Of a stretch of 64,000 bases of DNA, positions 22,180-34,200 are shown piece after piece. Each line of letters begins with the position of its first letter. The stretch's first letter is position 1. Under the pieces are notes generated by a model. The model was not told the origin of the DNA. It ran no database searches and saw only the letters and a program-made list of their open reading frames with translations. The stretch spans positions 239,312,558-239,376,557 of the forward strand of contig OY856409.1 of assembly GCA_963693085.1 (NCBI GenBank), read 5' to 3'. Position numbers and translations under genes: made by a program. Source of the DNA: Alisma plantago-aquatica (taxonomy: Eukaryota > Streptophyta > Magnoliopsida > Alismatales > Alismataceae).

Positions 22180-22861
22180 ATAGTGCTTGGATAACCATGG
22201 GATGAGGCCCAAGGGGTCCTATTTATAATTGAGGATGCATCCTATATGTTAGAGACATTTAGGATGAATTTTAGTAGTTTTAGGGAGAGTTGAACAAATA
22301 TATTTCACTTTGTGACTCTCTCCAATGACTAATTTTTGTACAGTAGAACTGGTTGTCCGTCGAGTTTGGTCCAAGGACAACTTGGCTGACAAGGTTGTTG
22401 TTATAGTTAGGTCCAAGGAAAAATCGACTGACAAGACTCCCTATCTAGCCAGCTAGTTCTTAATCAAGTTATCTACTAATAATAAACTTGACCGACAGAG
22501 GTTCCTCACAAAGCCAATATCAATGGTTGCCAGCCGAGTTACCTCCGGGCAAACTCAATCGACATAACCACATGTCTTGGACTTTGTCAAGTCCTTTAAA
22601 GTACAATATAACTCCTCATAATAATTTATATTAAACTTTTGTGCTTAAATACAAGTGATACAATAATTACAAGTGATTTACATCAAAGATCTAAGGAGAA
22701 AACTATCTATTCTTCAACCTTGATCTTTGTGCTTGTATTACTCGATTTTCTCCAAATTAGGGTGTGCAAGATTAGGCATTTAGAGTGTGTCTATCCAATC
22801 TTAAACCACTCATGTAGAATCATAAAATAATAGTTTAGTCATTTTAGACTTTTAGTCAACA
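22180..22861 (-). mobile_element. SIRE-like (-) 3' LTR, inner fragment
   Basis: Resumes after the duplicated CCTTC (22175-22179) and matches 47350-47960. It ends ...TTTAGTCAACA, which on the minus strand is the LTR start TGTTGACT. It includes a decayed GTCGAGTT/AACTCGACC motif cluster (22350-22570). Confidence 0.85.
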
Positions 22862-22880
22862 TTCTCCACCTTTTTTAAGA
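22862..22880 (-). other. Polypurine tract of SIRE-like (-) element
   Basis: Minus strand CTTAAAAAAGGTGGAGAA directly before TGTTGACT. It corresponds to the tract of the plus-strand SIRE-like element at 13333-13346. Confidence 0.8.
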
Positions 22881-23408
22881 TGACAAACTATATCATAAAT
22901 GTATCAATTTTTTTTTCAAGTAAGATAAATAAAATCATATTTTTTGGATGAACCTAGGGGTTTTATCGAGTTGATTACATATTATCCCCCTCAATTTATG
23001 CTAATTAAGTTCATATATTCCCTCTCAATGTGTGTTATTTCTCATGCATGGTTATCTTTAAGAACATTTAGAAAGTATTTATTCTCCTCATATATGTACT
23101 ACATATATGGCTTCTTCCCTTTATAGAAGAGATTGTCTTCTTCCCCTTTGTTATTTTAAGAAGTGGGGGTTTGAAGATCTAACATAGAACTTGTTTGGAA
23201 AAGGAAGAGTGGAAGAGAAAAATAAAGGGCTTGTCCAAGCAATGTATGTAAAGATAATCAAGACATGCATTTGAACAACCCTAGATATAATTCTATCAAT
23301 AAACAAGGCAATGCTATGCAAGAAACTCAAGATAGTAAATCAGCTAGTCAAGGAACAAGTTTGAGTATGTATGAGACAAGATACAAACATATCATATAGT
23401 TGGATACC
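22881..23408 (-). other. SIRE-like (-) interior, 3' side, no gene seen
   Basis: About 530 bp between the polypurine tract and the giant insertion. AT-rich, and no coding similarity recognised. Pol would be expected between here and gag and is absent. Confidence 0.6.
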
Positions 23409-24298
23409 AATATTGTAACACCCCTGACCTGGGTTATGCTTTAAACCTAGGTGTTTTGATTAAGAAAGATGATTATATGTTTAATCTCATCTTGTGAAAA
23501 GTAATTAGGGCTCATGAGGAACTTATGTTTCAATTTTGATCCTGTTTGAACAATGTTGAAGCAATGATTTCTTATTTTGGACTAAAGTGAAAATTACCCA
23601 AGTTGAGGGGTTAACTTGCAAATTGCACATGATAAGATGTTCCTCTGATGATTGAGACATCATAAGAATGAATATGATGTAGTAGTATGGTTTCTACAAG
23701 CCTGGACACCAAGATAGAGCTTGTTGGACAATGTTGTGCATTAAAACCTAGTTTTGGAGTAAAGTGCAATTTACCCAAAATCTAGGGTTCAATATGCAAA
23801 TTACCACTTCAATAAGGTCCTTAATGTTTCTTGGAATCATGTATAGCAAATAAAATGAGAGGGACTCCTCATTTGAACTAAGTTGGAGGAGAGAGAATCT
23901 TGACATTAAAATAATCAAGAATAATGCCTAATTGAAACCCTAATTCGATTTAGGGCAAAAATGAATAAAAATAATTGAATGGCTTTCAACAAAAATGTTT
24001 TGGGTTGATTTTGAATAAGGATGGACGTTACTTTGCTAAGATAAGGAACGAAAATATCTTAAGTAGGTGAAATTCCACTCGCCTTATTATAAAGAAAAGT
24101 AATTTCCACTCACATATGGGATATTAATATAATAAGCATTAAGGTGCTTAATTTGCTTTTCTTTAAATTGAGGATAATGAAGGGGAATAAAAGGCAAAGG
24201 AAGGTGCCTCGTATCCATGTAATTGAGGGGGAAGAGGCGGCCATAATTTTTGGATTAATTGGATTTTTATAAGGCATTTTCTCTCTCATCAATTTCCT

Positions 24299-24306
24299 TA
24301 TAAAAG
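24299..24306 (+). promoter_or_regulatory. TATA box of LTR-A
   Basis: TATAAAAG, 885 bp into the LTR. Transcription would be expected to start about 30 bp downstream (near 24330). Same position in LTR-B (32112-32119) and LTR-C (39283-39290). The right-edge relative has TATAAGC at 58974. Confidence 0.65.
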
Positions 24307-24830
24307 TGCCTTTTCCAAATGAATTGAAAGGCGTTTTCGGCCCTTTCTTCTTCCTATGCTTGGGATGATCTCAAGGGGACTTAGGAGCAATAGGAGGACG
24401 AGCTCCAACCTGTTGGTAAGCTTATTGACCCTCGTTCTTTATGATTTCATGGTGGAAATCGAAAATAAATTATGGATTCCTTCTTATTTCGATCTCCTCT
24501 TCAACCCTAGCCAACTTTTGCAATCAAAAGCTTGAGGACGAGCCTAGGGGGAGTTGCTAGAGATTCATCCACCATTTATGGCGTGATCTTGGAGCTTTGG
24601 AGCTCAATTGGAAGCGGGTTTTATAACTTAAACCCTCAAACATTGCTATTGCATCAATCTTCTATGCTTTGTTGATTGATTTCTTCAATTTTATACACTT
24701 TTGTTTCTTTGCTGCAAATTCCATCAAGAAAGGTTGCTGTTCTTGGGTGCACGAAGGAATATGATGATGAAATCATCATAAGAAAGCACCTCACCAAATA
24801 TCTTAGTAGCAAACGATCTCAAAAGTTGGG

Positions 24831-25970
24831 ACCAAACGGTTTCACCAAAACCGTTTGGTGACCAAACGGGTTGCAAACCGTTTGGTGGCAAACGGGTTCA
24901 AACCTGTTTGAAGGAGTTGACCAAGCGTTGAACATTTGGGAATCTCGTTCCTAATTATGTAGGATAATTACCCTCCAATTTGAGGGGTTAACCCCAAAGG
25001 AATCATAGGTTGAAGGCCAATCAATTAGACAAATCGAATTGAATTAAGTGCTGATTTTCAACCTGAATAACTTGACCTGCTTGGGAAAACGGGTTGAAGA
25101 CCGTTTGAGATGGTTGACCAAGCGTTGACCGTTTGGGATTCCTGTTCATAATGATGTTGATTAATGACCCTCTAAATTTGAGGGGTTAACTCCAAAGGAA
25201 TCATAGGTTGAAGGCTAATCAATTAGGAAAACCTAATTGGATTAAGTGCTGATTTTCAACCTGATTAACTTGACCTTCTTGGGAAAACGGGTTCAAGACC
25301 GTTTGAGTGAGTTGACCAAGCGTTGACCGTTTGGGATTACTGTTCATAATTATGTTGGTTAATTACTCTCCAAATTTTAGGTGTTAACTTCCAAGGAATC
25401 GTGAGTTGAAGTCTATTGAATTAGGCAAACCCTAATTGAAAACAGTGCTGAAATTCCAATGAGTTAAGTTGAGATTTTGGGTTGATTAGCCCAAACGGGT
25501 TCAAGACCGTTTTGGGATCATCCAAACGGGTTCAAGACCGTTTGGGGATCACCCCAAGACCGTTTGGAGGTCTGGGGTCAAGTATAGTTGATCAATTGAA
25601 GGTCCAAAGGTACCAAATCATACTACAACTCAATGCTGATTTGTTGATCAACTCGATAGACCAATCCATGATGATTTTTCACTAAAGTCCAAAGGTTGGA
25701 TGAGCCAAACGGTCTCAAGACCGTTTGGAGATCATCCAAACGGTCTCAAGACCGTTTGGTGGTCACCCAAGACCGTTTGGAGGTCTAGGGTTGAGTATAG
25801 TTAGGTGTTTGAAGGTCTAAAGGTACTAAGCTGATATACAATGCAATGTTGATTTGGTGATCAATCCAATGAACCAAACCCAAATTGGAATGCTTAGATT
25901 TGAGTGATATGATGGTAAAACGGTCTCAAGACCGTTTGGAGGTCATCCAAACGACCTCAAGACCGTTTGG
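24831..25970. repeat. AAACGG/CCGTTT palindrome array, LTR-A
   Basis: More than a dozen AAACGG or CCGTTT half-sites, mostly paired head to head. Clearest units: 24831-24859 (arms ACCAAACGGTTT and AAACCGTTTGGT, 5-nt loop); 25705-25728 and 25736-25759 (arms CCAAACGGTCT and AGACCGTTTGG, spacer CA), starting 31 bp apart; another at about 25918-25938. Single half-sites lie between. Confidence 0.9.
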
Positions 25971-26744
25971 GGTCAGGTCATACCCAATTTGGATGATGGT
26001 TCAATGGTTTCAAAGCAACTAGTCTTACATTGATTAGTGTTGTTGAATCATCGATTCCAAACCCTAATTCAATTGAATCAAACCCTAATTGATGATCAAT
26101 TGAGGGTCAATTGAGGGTCAAATCATTTGACGGTTGACCTATTAAAATAAATTGAAGTATGAGGATAGGTCCAATTGATGATTGATTCCATGAATTCAAT
26201 GATTGAAGGAATCAACATTGGAAACCCTAATTCAATTGGATACTTATGTAATGGAGGTCCAATGTGATTGAATCTCTTGAGAATAAAGATGGTGAATGAT
26301 CCATTGATCCAATTCTGATTAGTAATGATAGTCAATGAAGGTACAAAGGTTGAAACCCTATTAGTACCTAAGTGGTTAGTGCCAATTAAGGGATGAACCC
26401 TAATTGCTTATAGGATCAATGACTTGATATACTATGTTAATCATAGTTGTATGAACTCGATTCAAGGGTTGATATGACCTAATCAAGTTGAGATGATGAT
26501 AGCATGAATTCCTATAAGAATATGATTCATGTGGTGTTTAAGGGTATGATCCTTAAGTAGAGAGATCATGAAACCCTAATCATGAACATAAACCCTAATT
26601 ATGGGCAATGTGATATGAAACCCTAATGAAGGGTGATTCTATATGCAATGCCTATTCTAAAGAAGGGAGATGGTATGTGAAACCCTAATCCCTAATGAGA
26701 GAATAGAATTCATACTTGAATATGATGCATGAGGTGAACTTCCT

Positions 26745-26822
26745 TTGCACGACCATGCAAGGTAGCACGGCCGTGGTAGCTTCCCCTCGCACGGCCGTTC
26801 TTGGTTGCACGACTGTGGTGCT
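26745..26822. repeat. ACGGCCGT palindrome cluster, LTR-A
   Basis: Four GCACG-CCGTG-type sites in 75 bp, two with the perfect 8-bp palindrome ACGGCCGT. Copies in LTR-B (34561-34635) and LTR-C (41725-41800) have lost different sites by single changes. Not seen in the right-edge relative. Confidence 0.8.
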
Positions 26823-29522
26823 CTATGCTTGATTTAGAGGTGATTTGAAAGTGACCTCATATGATCGTATACCTTGATATGATTATAAGTCCAATATAAT
26901 TGGATGAAGGATACATAAGATATGTGATGAGAAACCCTAGTTGAGGGTGTATCATTGTGATTGTTTATAAGCAACTTTATAATAAAGTCATGCCTTAAAC
27001 TAAGATAAGTCCATATCATGTGAGATAGCTGGACAATTCTAATGTGTGGCCTTTGCATTATATGATAAAGGTAAGAGATTAGTGATGGAATGTATTAAGA
27101 GGGAAATACCTTAATACAAGATAAGATGGATAAATCAACAGAGTTTGAAATGATGAGAAAGTGATACATCAAGATATGATAGTTATCACATTCAGCATTT
27201 CAGGGTTTATATGCCTTGATGTACTTCAAATACAATATAATTGGGTAAGAAACATATGAAGTGTGTTATGAAACTATTACAATGAAATGTAATGAGTTGT
27301 TACACCTTGATGAGTGTTAATTAATGTACCTTGAGAATGGGGTTAAGCCCAAATAATGTGTATGATATAATCATACCATGATAAGGATGAAAAATGAACT
27401 CATACCTTGAATTGATGATCATTAATGCTATATGATGAAAGTAATGTTCTAGAATAATCAAATATGATATCCTTGAATGCCCCAGAGGTATGGAATAATG
27501 TATTAAGGGTTGGACAGATAATGAGATCATGAACTCTTTATTAATGAGAAATGGGGAACCCTAACCCTAATTTGGGTAAAGGGAATGAAAAGCCCTATTT
27601 GATAGTAAACCCTAATTCCTGGTAGAGGAATAATGGTGTTACTATAACATCACATGATGTGATGAATATCTTGTATGATTGTTATCATGCCTAATAACCA
27701 TACAGATATTATGAGATGATGTATATAGCTAGTGTGAGCTGTGACATTTATATAATAAATGTTGATTGGCATTATGTGCCTTAATGTTGTTGTTGCTTAG
27801 TAAAAGAAGCAATATGCATGGACTTTTATGAGTCACATGAGTAAGTTGTTACCTTGTGAGAGGTGACAAGATATTTCATGGCCTTGTGAGCCAGGTGTGA
27901 TGCTTGTGTAACAAGTATCATGAATGCCTTGGTCAGATGACCTGAAGGTGATAGTTACCTGAAAAAGGTATAATAATGCTCAATGATGAGTTAAGGGTTT
28001 GAATACCCAGAACCATATGATTATGGTGATGAGAAAGTGAAGGGATGATAATTCCCAGTATTGAAATGAGGGACTGAGTTCCCAGGGTCTTTGAAAGACT
28101 GATAAATATCTGATAAAAGTAGTACATGTCTCTTTATAGCATTGTTGTAATAAGTTATGTTTGAGAACTTGGCTGATGCTAAAAGAATATGAGAATGTAC
28201 TTAATAAATCAAGTGAAATCTATTCATGTAGTGCTCTGACCATAGATCCATCATCGTCAGGAATAGGTGATGGTGAAACGGGTGCCCGCGGCAAAACCCG
28301 GAGCAAATATTTTTTAAATATGTGGGGGTAAATGGGCGAAAATATCCTTACGTCCTCTTGAAGAGATTGTTGGAAGGTAAACAAGAAACCTCTCAATCCT
28401 TCATGAATATGTCGGGATGGATGTATCATGAATCTCCCAATGATACTTAATGTCGGATCGAGGAGATAAACAAGAAATCTCTCGATTGGCGATGAGAGTG
28501 CAGTTGACGCTGTAACTTTGTAGCGAAGGTGCCAGAATACCCTGGCTAGCTAGTTAGCAGAGACATGAGATGTCCTGCATGTGGTCTCGTACTGACTGAG
28601 ACAGATGAGGTCATAAGAATCCGGCTCTTTTGATGACCTATGTATGGTACTGAGGCAATTTCATAATGGTCGATTGGAGTATGAGCGGTATATCTCATCT
28701 CCTCAGAGCATAAGTGTGATTGTAAAATGTAATCAGCCGTATAGCATGTTTGCTTAAGGATTGAATACGGAGATTCATTGGTTGATGTTGTACTTCTTTG
28801 TGCATTCCTTAGTAGATAAATGTTAATTATGTTTCTTTATATTCTCTGCAAAGTAGACAGATGAATTACTTATCTACCATGGGTAGATGCAATGACCTCC
28901 TTGAGAATGGAGATTATCTTATTCTGTTCTATGATGAATAATTCTGTCTGATAATGTAAAAGTAACCCCTACTCAGTTTTAATTTGATAAACTGCAATAA
29001 CAATGTTTTTGGTGGAGAGTTATATCTCTCGATGGGGAAATTTTCAATTGTCTCACCCCCGTGGGAAACATTTTTAGGTATGCATGGAAGGCAGAGCAGA
29101 AACCCTAGAACAGGGAAAGAGCAGCAGCAACAGCAGGGACAGCAATAAAATCTCAGGTGGAAATATTGTCTGTCTAGTTATATAGATAGTAGTCTTATGT
29201 GTCGTCTCTGTACTCTCAGGTCCTCGGAGTTTTAAATGTATCAATCTGAGTTTTGGCTTAGTGCCTCGAAGTTTTTATACAGCCTGTGTATATTTGTTAA
29301 CAGGGCAGTCAATGTTGTAATCCTTGAAAAGGAATGGTACAGGTTGTGTACTTGTGAACCAGGATGAATTTGGAATACTTTGGTTCATTGTTAAAGAGTT
29401 TTCCTGTGAATGGATCTCTTTGCAAAAAGTTTTAAATTTTCAGTGATTTTCAGTAATCCGCTGCAAATAATTCGCTTCCGCATTAGTTAATCCTGTTTTT
29501 GCGAGATGGTCGTTTCAATTAG

Positions 29523-29534
29523 TGGTATCAGAGC
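29523..29534 (+). other. Primer-binding site, interior 1
   Basis: TGGTATCAGAGC, a perfect match to the plant initiator-Met tRNA 3' end complement, 5 nt after the LTR end. Confidence 0.95.
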
Positions 29535-29648
29535 TCTAGGTTCGCTGAGTCTACAGAGACATAGGACTAAGTTGTTGAGTCTGTGTTAGTGTCCTCCAGT
29601 ATACCCTATAACGATTCCTGCTTGTGCAGAGAAAGGGTAAAGTTTAAA

Positions 29649-29735
29649 ATGACTGGAGAGCACAAGGAACACATTGCTAAGGGCAATGTTGTTGCACCAA
29701 GAAGAGGTACAAGGGATCATGCAAGAATAGAATGA
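29649..29735 (+). pseudogene. Vestigial gag start, interior 1
   Basis: 28 codons: MTGEHKEHIAKGNVVAPRRG, then TRDHARIE and a stop. The pattern M-G-H-EH-A----VA-P--G-RD matches the gag start of the right-edge element (63731) and of the gag-only element (52523), so this element derives from a gag-coding ancestor. Everything after the stop is unrecognisable. Interior 2 has the same frame and stop. Confidence 0.75.
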
Positions 29736-31187
29736 GTGCCTGAGAATCCCCATTAAGACCTGATCAGGATAGAGAATCCTATGATCATGCTCTTGTTGGG
29801 TAGATTAGGGCAACAATAATGCATATGAGTGGATTGGATGCTAGGCTTATAACCTAGGTAATCAGTCCTTAATACAGAAAGCTTGATCTTAAAATGAGTT
29901 CCTAAATGACTTAGTCATGTTGGAACAAGGGAAAATATGGAAAAGATTAACTTATGGCAAGAAAGTAGACTCTGCCATGAGCTTAGACAGATAATAAATA
30001 TGTGATGGCAGTGCCCAAGAAGGGGCAATAAGCTGAGAAGTAGGTGATGATCTCTATAATTTTAGAGACATTTGCCTAATGGTTCTAAAAAGCCAAGATT
30101 TTTGGTACAAATAGTGCAATAAATGCCTAGTGTACCAGGGCAGTAGCCCCTAAGTAAGTGTAAAGGTCTTAACCTTTCACCTGTAAAATTCCATGGCTTA
30201 GTTTTTGCATCAGTAATAAGACTAATAAGACCATGATGTGAGGACAATGTATGTTATAAATGTGTACATGTTGAGTACACTAAACCCCTTTTGTTATAAA
30301 AAGAAGGACTGCTGATTTGGTTTTCCCTATTAGTTGTCATATAGGGAAGAAATGATGAGAATTAGAATTTGAATTATGTTCAAGTATTCTTTTAAATGTT
30401 CTATATTGATCTTACCTCTATGAAAGAGGAAGAGGTATAGAAGAGATGCCTGGATAAAATCTAGGGATGTTAAATCTTATGTTATGATAATATTAAAAAC
30501 AAGAAATATGATAGCATGTAAGTGCATACTACTTGATCTCAATACTTGTAAACCCTGATCAGGTTTACAACTATTGATGATAAAGTGAGTATGGAAACTC
30601 TTAGATTGATATCTTTTTGATTGCCCTGATCAAGCAATCATTCTGATACAATCTAATGAGTATCATGAAATAAGAAATATGGTATGGATAAATGTATCAT
30701 ACCTTAAGTACAAGAAAGAAGGATCTGATAGGAATTCTGATTAGTATGTGTATATGAGGAAGTAAAAGTATGACCCTCATATGATGAGAAAGAGAACAAG
30801 GGAGGTGATCCCTGTTCAATAAAGTTGTAAATATGATAAAAGAATGATGAGAATATGATGTGTTTTCAACACATGTGACTGATACCAGGGTAATGGATTC
30901 TAGTATCTGATAATTATCAGATGGTTTAGATTAGCTACCTGGAGTGGTCAACTATGAAATCAGTCTGATTATATAAAATGATATGAACATCATATGTTAG
31001 GGGTTTATGCTTTGCATAAACATAACAACTAAATATGTCTTTAAGATAAGATCTCAATTGACTCTATCAGAATATTGTGAGAAGGAACTTTGTGTTGATC
31101 AAAGCTCTATGATGTCTCCATAACAATGAGGTGTTATGTAGAGACATGATGATATGATGAATGAATAATATATGATCCCTTTATCTG

Positions 31188-31207
31188 GGATTTCGGGGAC
31201 GAAATCC
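31188..31207 (+). other. Hairpin before 3' end of interior 1
   Basis: Arms GGATTTCG and CGAAATCC, perfect, loop GGGA, 19 bp before LTR-B, followed by TTGTTAGGGG. The gag-only element has the same motif at 53849-53868 with T for C changes that keep pairing as G-U. Plant chromoviruses commonly carry such a motif upstream of the polypurine tract. Confidence 0.8.
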
Positions 31208-31226
31208 TTGTTAGGGGTTTATAATT

Positions 31227-34200
31227 TGTAACACCCCTGACCTGGGTTATGCTTTAACCCTAGGTGTTTTGATTAAGAAAGATGATTATATGTTTAATCT
31301 CATCTTGTGAAAAGTAATTAGGGCTCATGAGGAACTTATGTGTCCATTTTGGTCCTGTTTGAACAATGTTGAAGCAATGATTTCTTATTTTGGACTAAAG
31401 TGCAAATTACCCAAGTTGAGGGGTTAACTTGCAAATTGCACATGATAAGATGTTCCTATGATTATTGAGACATCATAAGAATGAATATGATGTAGTAGTA
31501 TGATTTCTACAAGCCTGGACACCAAGATAGAGCTTGTTGGACAATGTTGTGCATTAAAACCTAGTTTTGGAGTAAAGTGCAATTTACCCAAAATCTAGGG
31601 TTCAATATGCAAATTACCACTTCAATAAGGTCCTTAATGTTTCTTGGCATCATGTATAGCAAATAAAATGAGAGGGACTCCTCATTTGAACTAAGTTGGA
31701 GGAGAGAGAATCTTGACATCAAAATAATCAAGAATAAAGCCTAATTGAAACCCTAATTCGATTTAGGGCAAAAATGAATAAAAATAATTGAAGGGCTTTC
31801 AACAAAAATGTTTTGGGTTGATTTTGAATAAGGATGGACGTTACTTTGCTAAGATAATGAACGAAAATATCTTAAGTAGGTGAAATTCCACTCACCTTAT
31901 TATAAAGAAAAGTAATTTCCACTCACATATGGGATATTAATATAATAAGCATTAAGGTGCTTAATTTGCTTTTCTTTAAATTGAGGATAATGAATGGGAA
32001 TAAAAGGAAAAGGAAGGTGCCTCGTATCCATGGAATTTAGGGGGAAGAGGCGGCCATAATTTTTGGATTAATTGGATTTTTATAAGGCATTTTCTCTCTC
32101 ATCAATTTCCTTATAAAAGTGCCTTTTCCAAATGAATTGAAAGGCTTTTTCGGCCCTTTCTTCTTCCTTTGCTTGGGATGAGCTCAAGGGGACTTAGGAG
32201 AAACAGGAGGACGAGCCCCAACCTGTTGGTAAGCTTCTTGACCCTCGTTCTTCATGATTTCATGGTGGAAATCGAAAATAAATTATGGATTCCTTCTTAT
32301 TTCGATCTCCTCTTCAACCCTAGCCAACTTTTGCAATCAAAAGCTTGAGGACGAGCCTAGGGGGAGTTTCTAGAGCTTCATACACCATTGATGGAATGAT
32401 CTTGGAGCTTTGGAGCTCAATTGGAGGTGGGTTTTATAACTTAAACCCTCAAACATTGCTGTAGCATCAATCTTCTATGCTTTGTTGATTGATTTCTTCA
32501 AATTTATACACTTTTGTTTCTTTGCTGCAAATTCCATCATGAACGGTTGCTGTTCTTGGGTGCACGAAGGAATATGATGATGACATCATCATAATCAAGC
32601 ACCTCACCAAATATCTTAGGAGAAAACGATCTCAAAAGTTGGGACCAAACGGTTTCACCAAAACCGTTTGGTGACCAAACGGGTTGCAAACCGTTTGGTG
32701 GCAAACAGGTTCAAACCCGTTTGAAGGAGTTGACCAAGTGTTGAACGTTTGGGAATCTCGTTCCTAATTATGTAGGATAATGACCCTCCAAATTTGAGGG
32801 GTTAACGTCAAAGGAATCATAGGTTGAAGGCCAATCAATTAGACAAATCGAATTTAATTAAGTGCTGATTTTCAACCTGAATAACTTGACCTGCTTGGGA
32901 AAACGGATTCAAGACCGTTTGAGATGGTTGACCAAGCGTTTACCGTTTGGGATTCCTGTTCATAATGATGTTGGTTAATGACCCTCTAAATTTGAGGGGT
33001 TAACTCCAAAGGAATCATAGGTTGAAGGCTAATCAATTAGGAAAACCTAATTGGATTAAGTGCTGATTTTCAACCTGATTAACTTGACCTGCTTGGGAAA
33101 ACGGGTTCAAGACCGTTTGAGTGAGTTGACAAAGCATTGACCGTTTGGGATTCCTGTTAATAATTATGTTGGTTAATTAATCTCCAAAGTTTAGGGGTTA
33201 ACTCCCAAGTAATCGTGATTTGAAGGCTATTCAATTAGGCAAACCCTAATTGAAAACAGTGCTGAAATTCCAATGAGTTAAGTTGAGATTTTGGGTTGAT
33301 TAGCCCAAACGGGTTCAAGACCATTTGGGGATCATCCAAACTGGTTCACTACCGTTTGGGGATCACTCCAAGACCGTTTGGAGGTCTGGGGTCAAGTATA
33401 GTTGATCAATTGAAGGTCAAAAGGTACCAAATCATACTGCAACTCAATGCTGATTTGTTGATCAACTCGATAGACCAATCCATGATGATTTTTCACTAAA
33501 GTCCAAAGGTTGGATGAGCCAAACGGTCTCAAGACCGTTTGGAGCACATCCAAACGGTCTCAAGACCGTTTGGTGGTCACCCAAGACCGTTTGGAGGTCT
33601 AGGGTTGAGTATGGTTAGGTGTTTGAAGGTCTAAAGGTACGAAGCTGATATACAATGCAATGTTGATTTGGTGATCAATCCAATGAACCAAACCCCAATT
33701 GGAATGCTTAGATTTGAGTGATATGATGGGAAAACGGTCTCAAGACCGTTTGGAGGTCATCCAAACGACCTCAAGACCGTTTGGGGTCAGTTCATACCCA
33801 ATTTGGATGATGGTTCAATGGTTTCAAAGCAACTAGTCTTACATTGATTAGTGTTGTTGAATCATCGATTCCAAACCCTAATTCAATTGAATCAAACCCT
33901 AATTGATGATCAATTGAGGGTCAATTGAGGGTCAAATCATTTGAAGGTTGACCTATTAAACTCAATTGAAGTATGAGGATAGGTCCAATTGATGATTGAT
34001 TCCATGAATTCAATGATTGAAGGAATCAACATTGGAAACCCTAATTCAATTGGATACTTATGTAATGGAGGTCCAATGTGATTGAATCTCTTGAGAATCA
34101 AGATGGTGAATGATCCCTTGATCCAATGCTGATTAGTAATGATAGTCAATAAAGGTACAAAGGTTGAAACCCTATTAGTACCTAAGTGGTTAGTGCCAAT

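Larger units (their letters stand above)
23414..29517 (+). mobile_element. LTR-A of giant element
   Basis: 6104 bp. From start to end: TATA box (24299), donor-like GTAAGC (24416), AAACGG/CCGTTT inverted-repeat array (24831-25970), many AAACCCTAA teloboxes, an ACGGCCGT cluster (26745-26822), and an AT-rich stretch to the end. Open frames on the minus strand recur at the same offsets in LTR-B and LTR-C because the DNA is repeated. They show no protein-family similarity I recognise. Confidence 0.92.
24416..29629 (+). other. Candidate 5.2-kb leader intron, giant element copy 1
   Basis: Inference. Donor TTG|GTAAGC at 24416, about 85 nt after the expected start of transcription; acceptor TTGTGCAG at 29629, 19 nt before the gag-like ATG at 29649. 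The stretch removed would hold the inverted-repeat array, the teloboxes, the end of the LTR and the primer-binding site. Confidence 0.45.
29518..31226 (+). mobile_element. Interior 1 of giant element
   Basis: 1709 bp. Primer site TGGTATCAGAGC at 29523-29534, a gag-like start at 29649, then about 1.4 kb with no recognisable coding sequence, then the hairpin motif at 31188-31207. It has exactly the same length as interior 2. Confidence 0.9.

Noticed and set aside
24831..25970. CRISPR array
   Set aside because: The repeats are short palindromes with irregular spacing in a plant LTR, and there are no cas genes.
26834..27058. Minus-strand frames recurring at 26834, 34648, 41812 and 27321, 35135, 42299
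   Set aside because: Recurrence comes from LTR duplication. There is no family match, the composition is low-complexity, and starts and contexts show no support.
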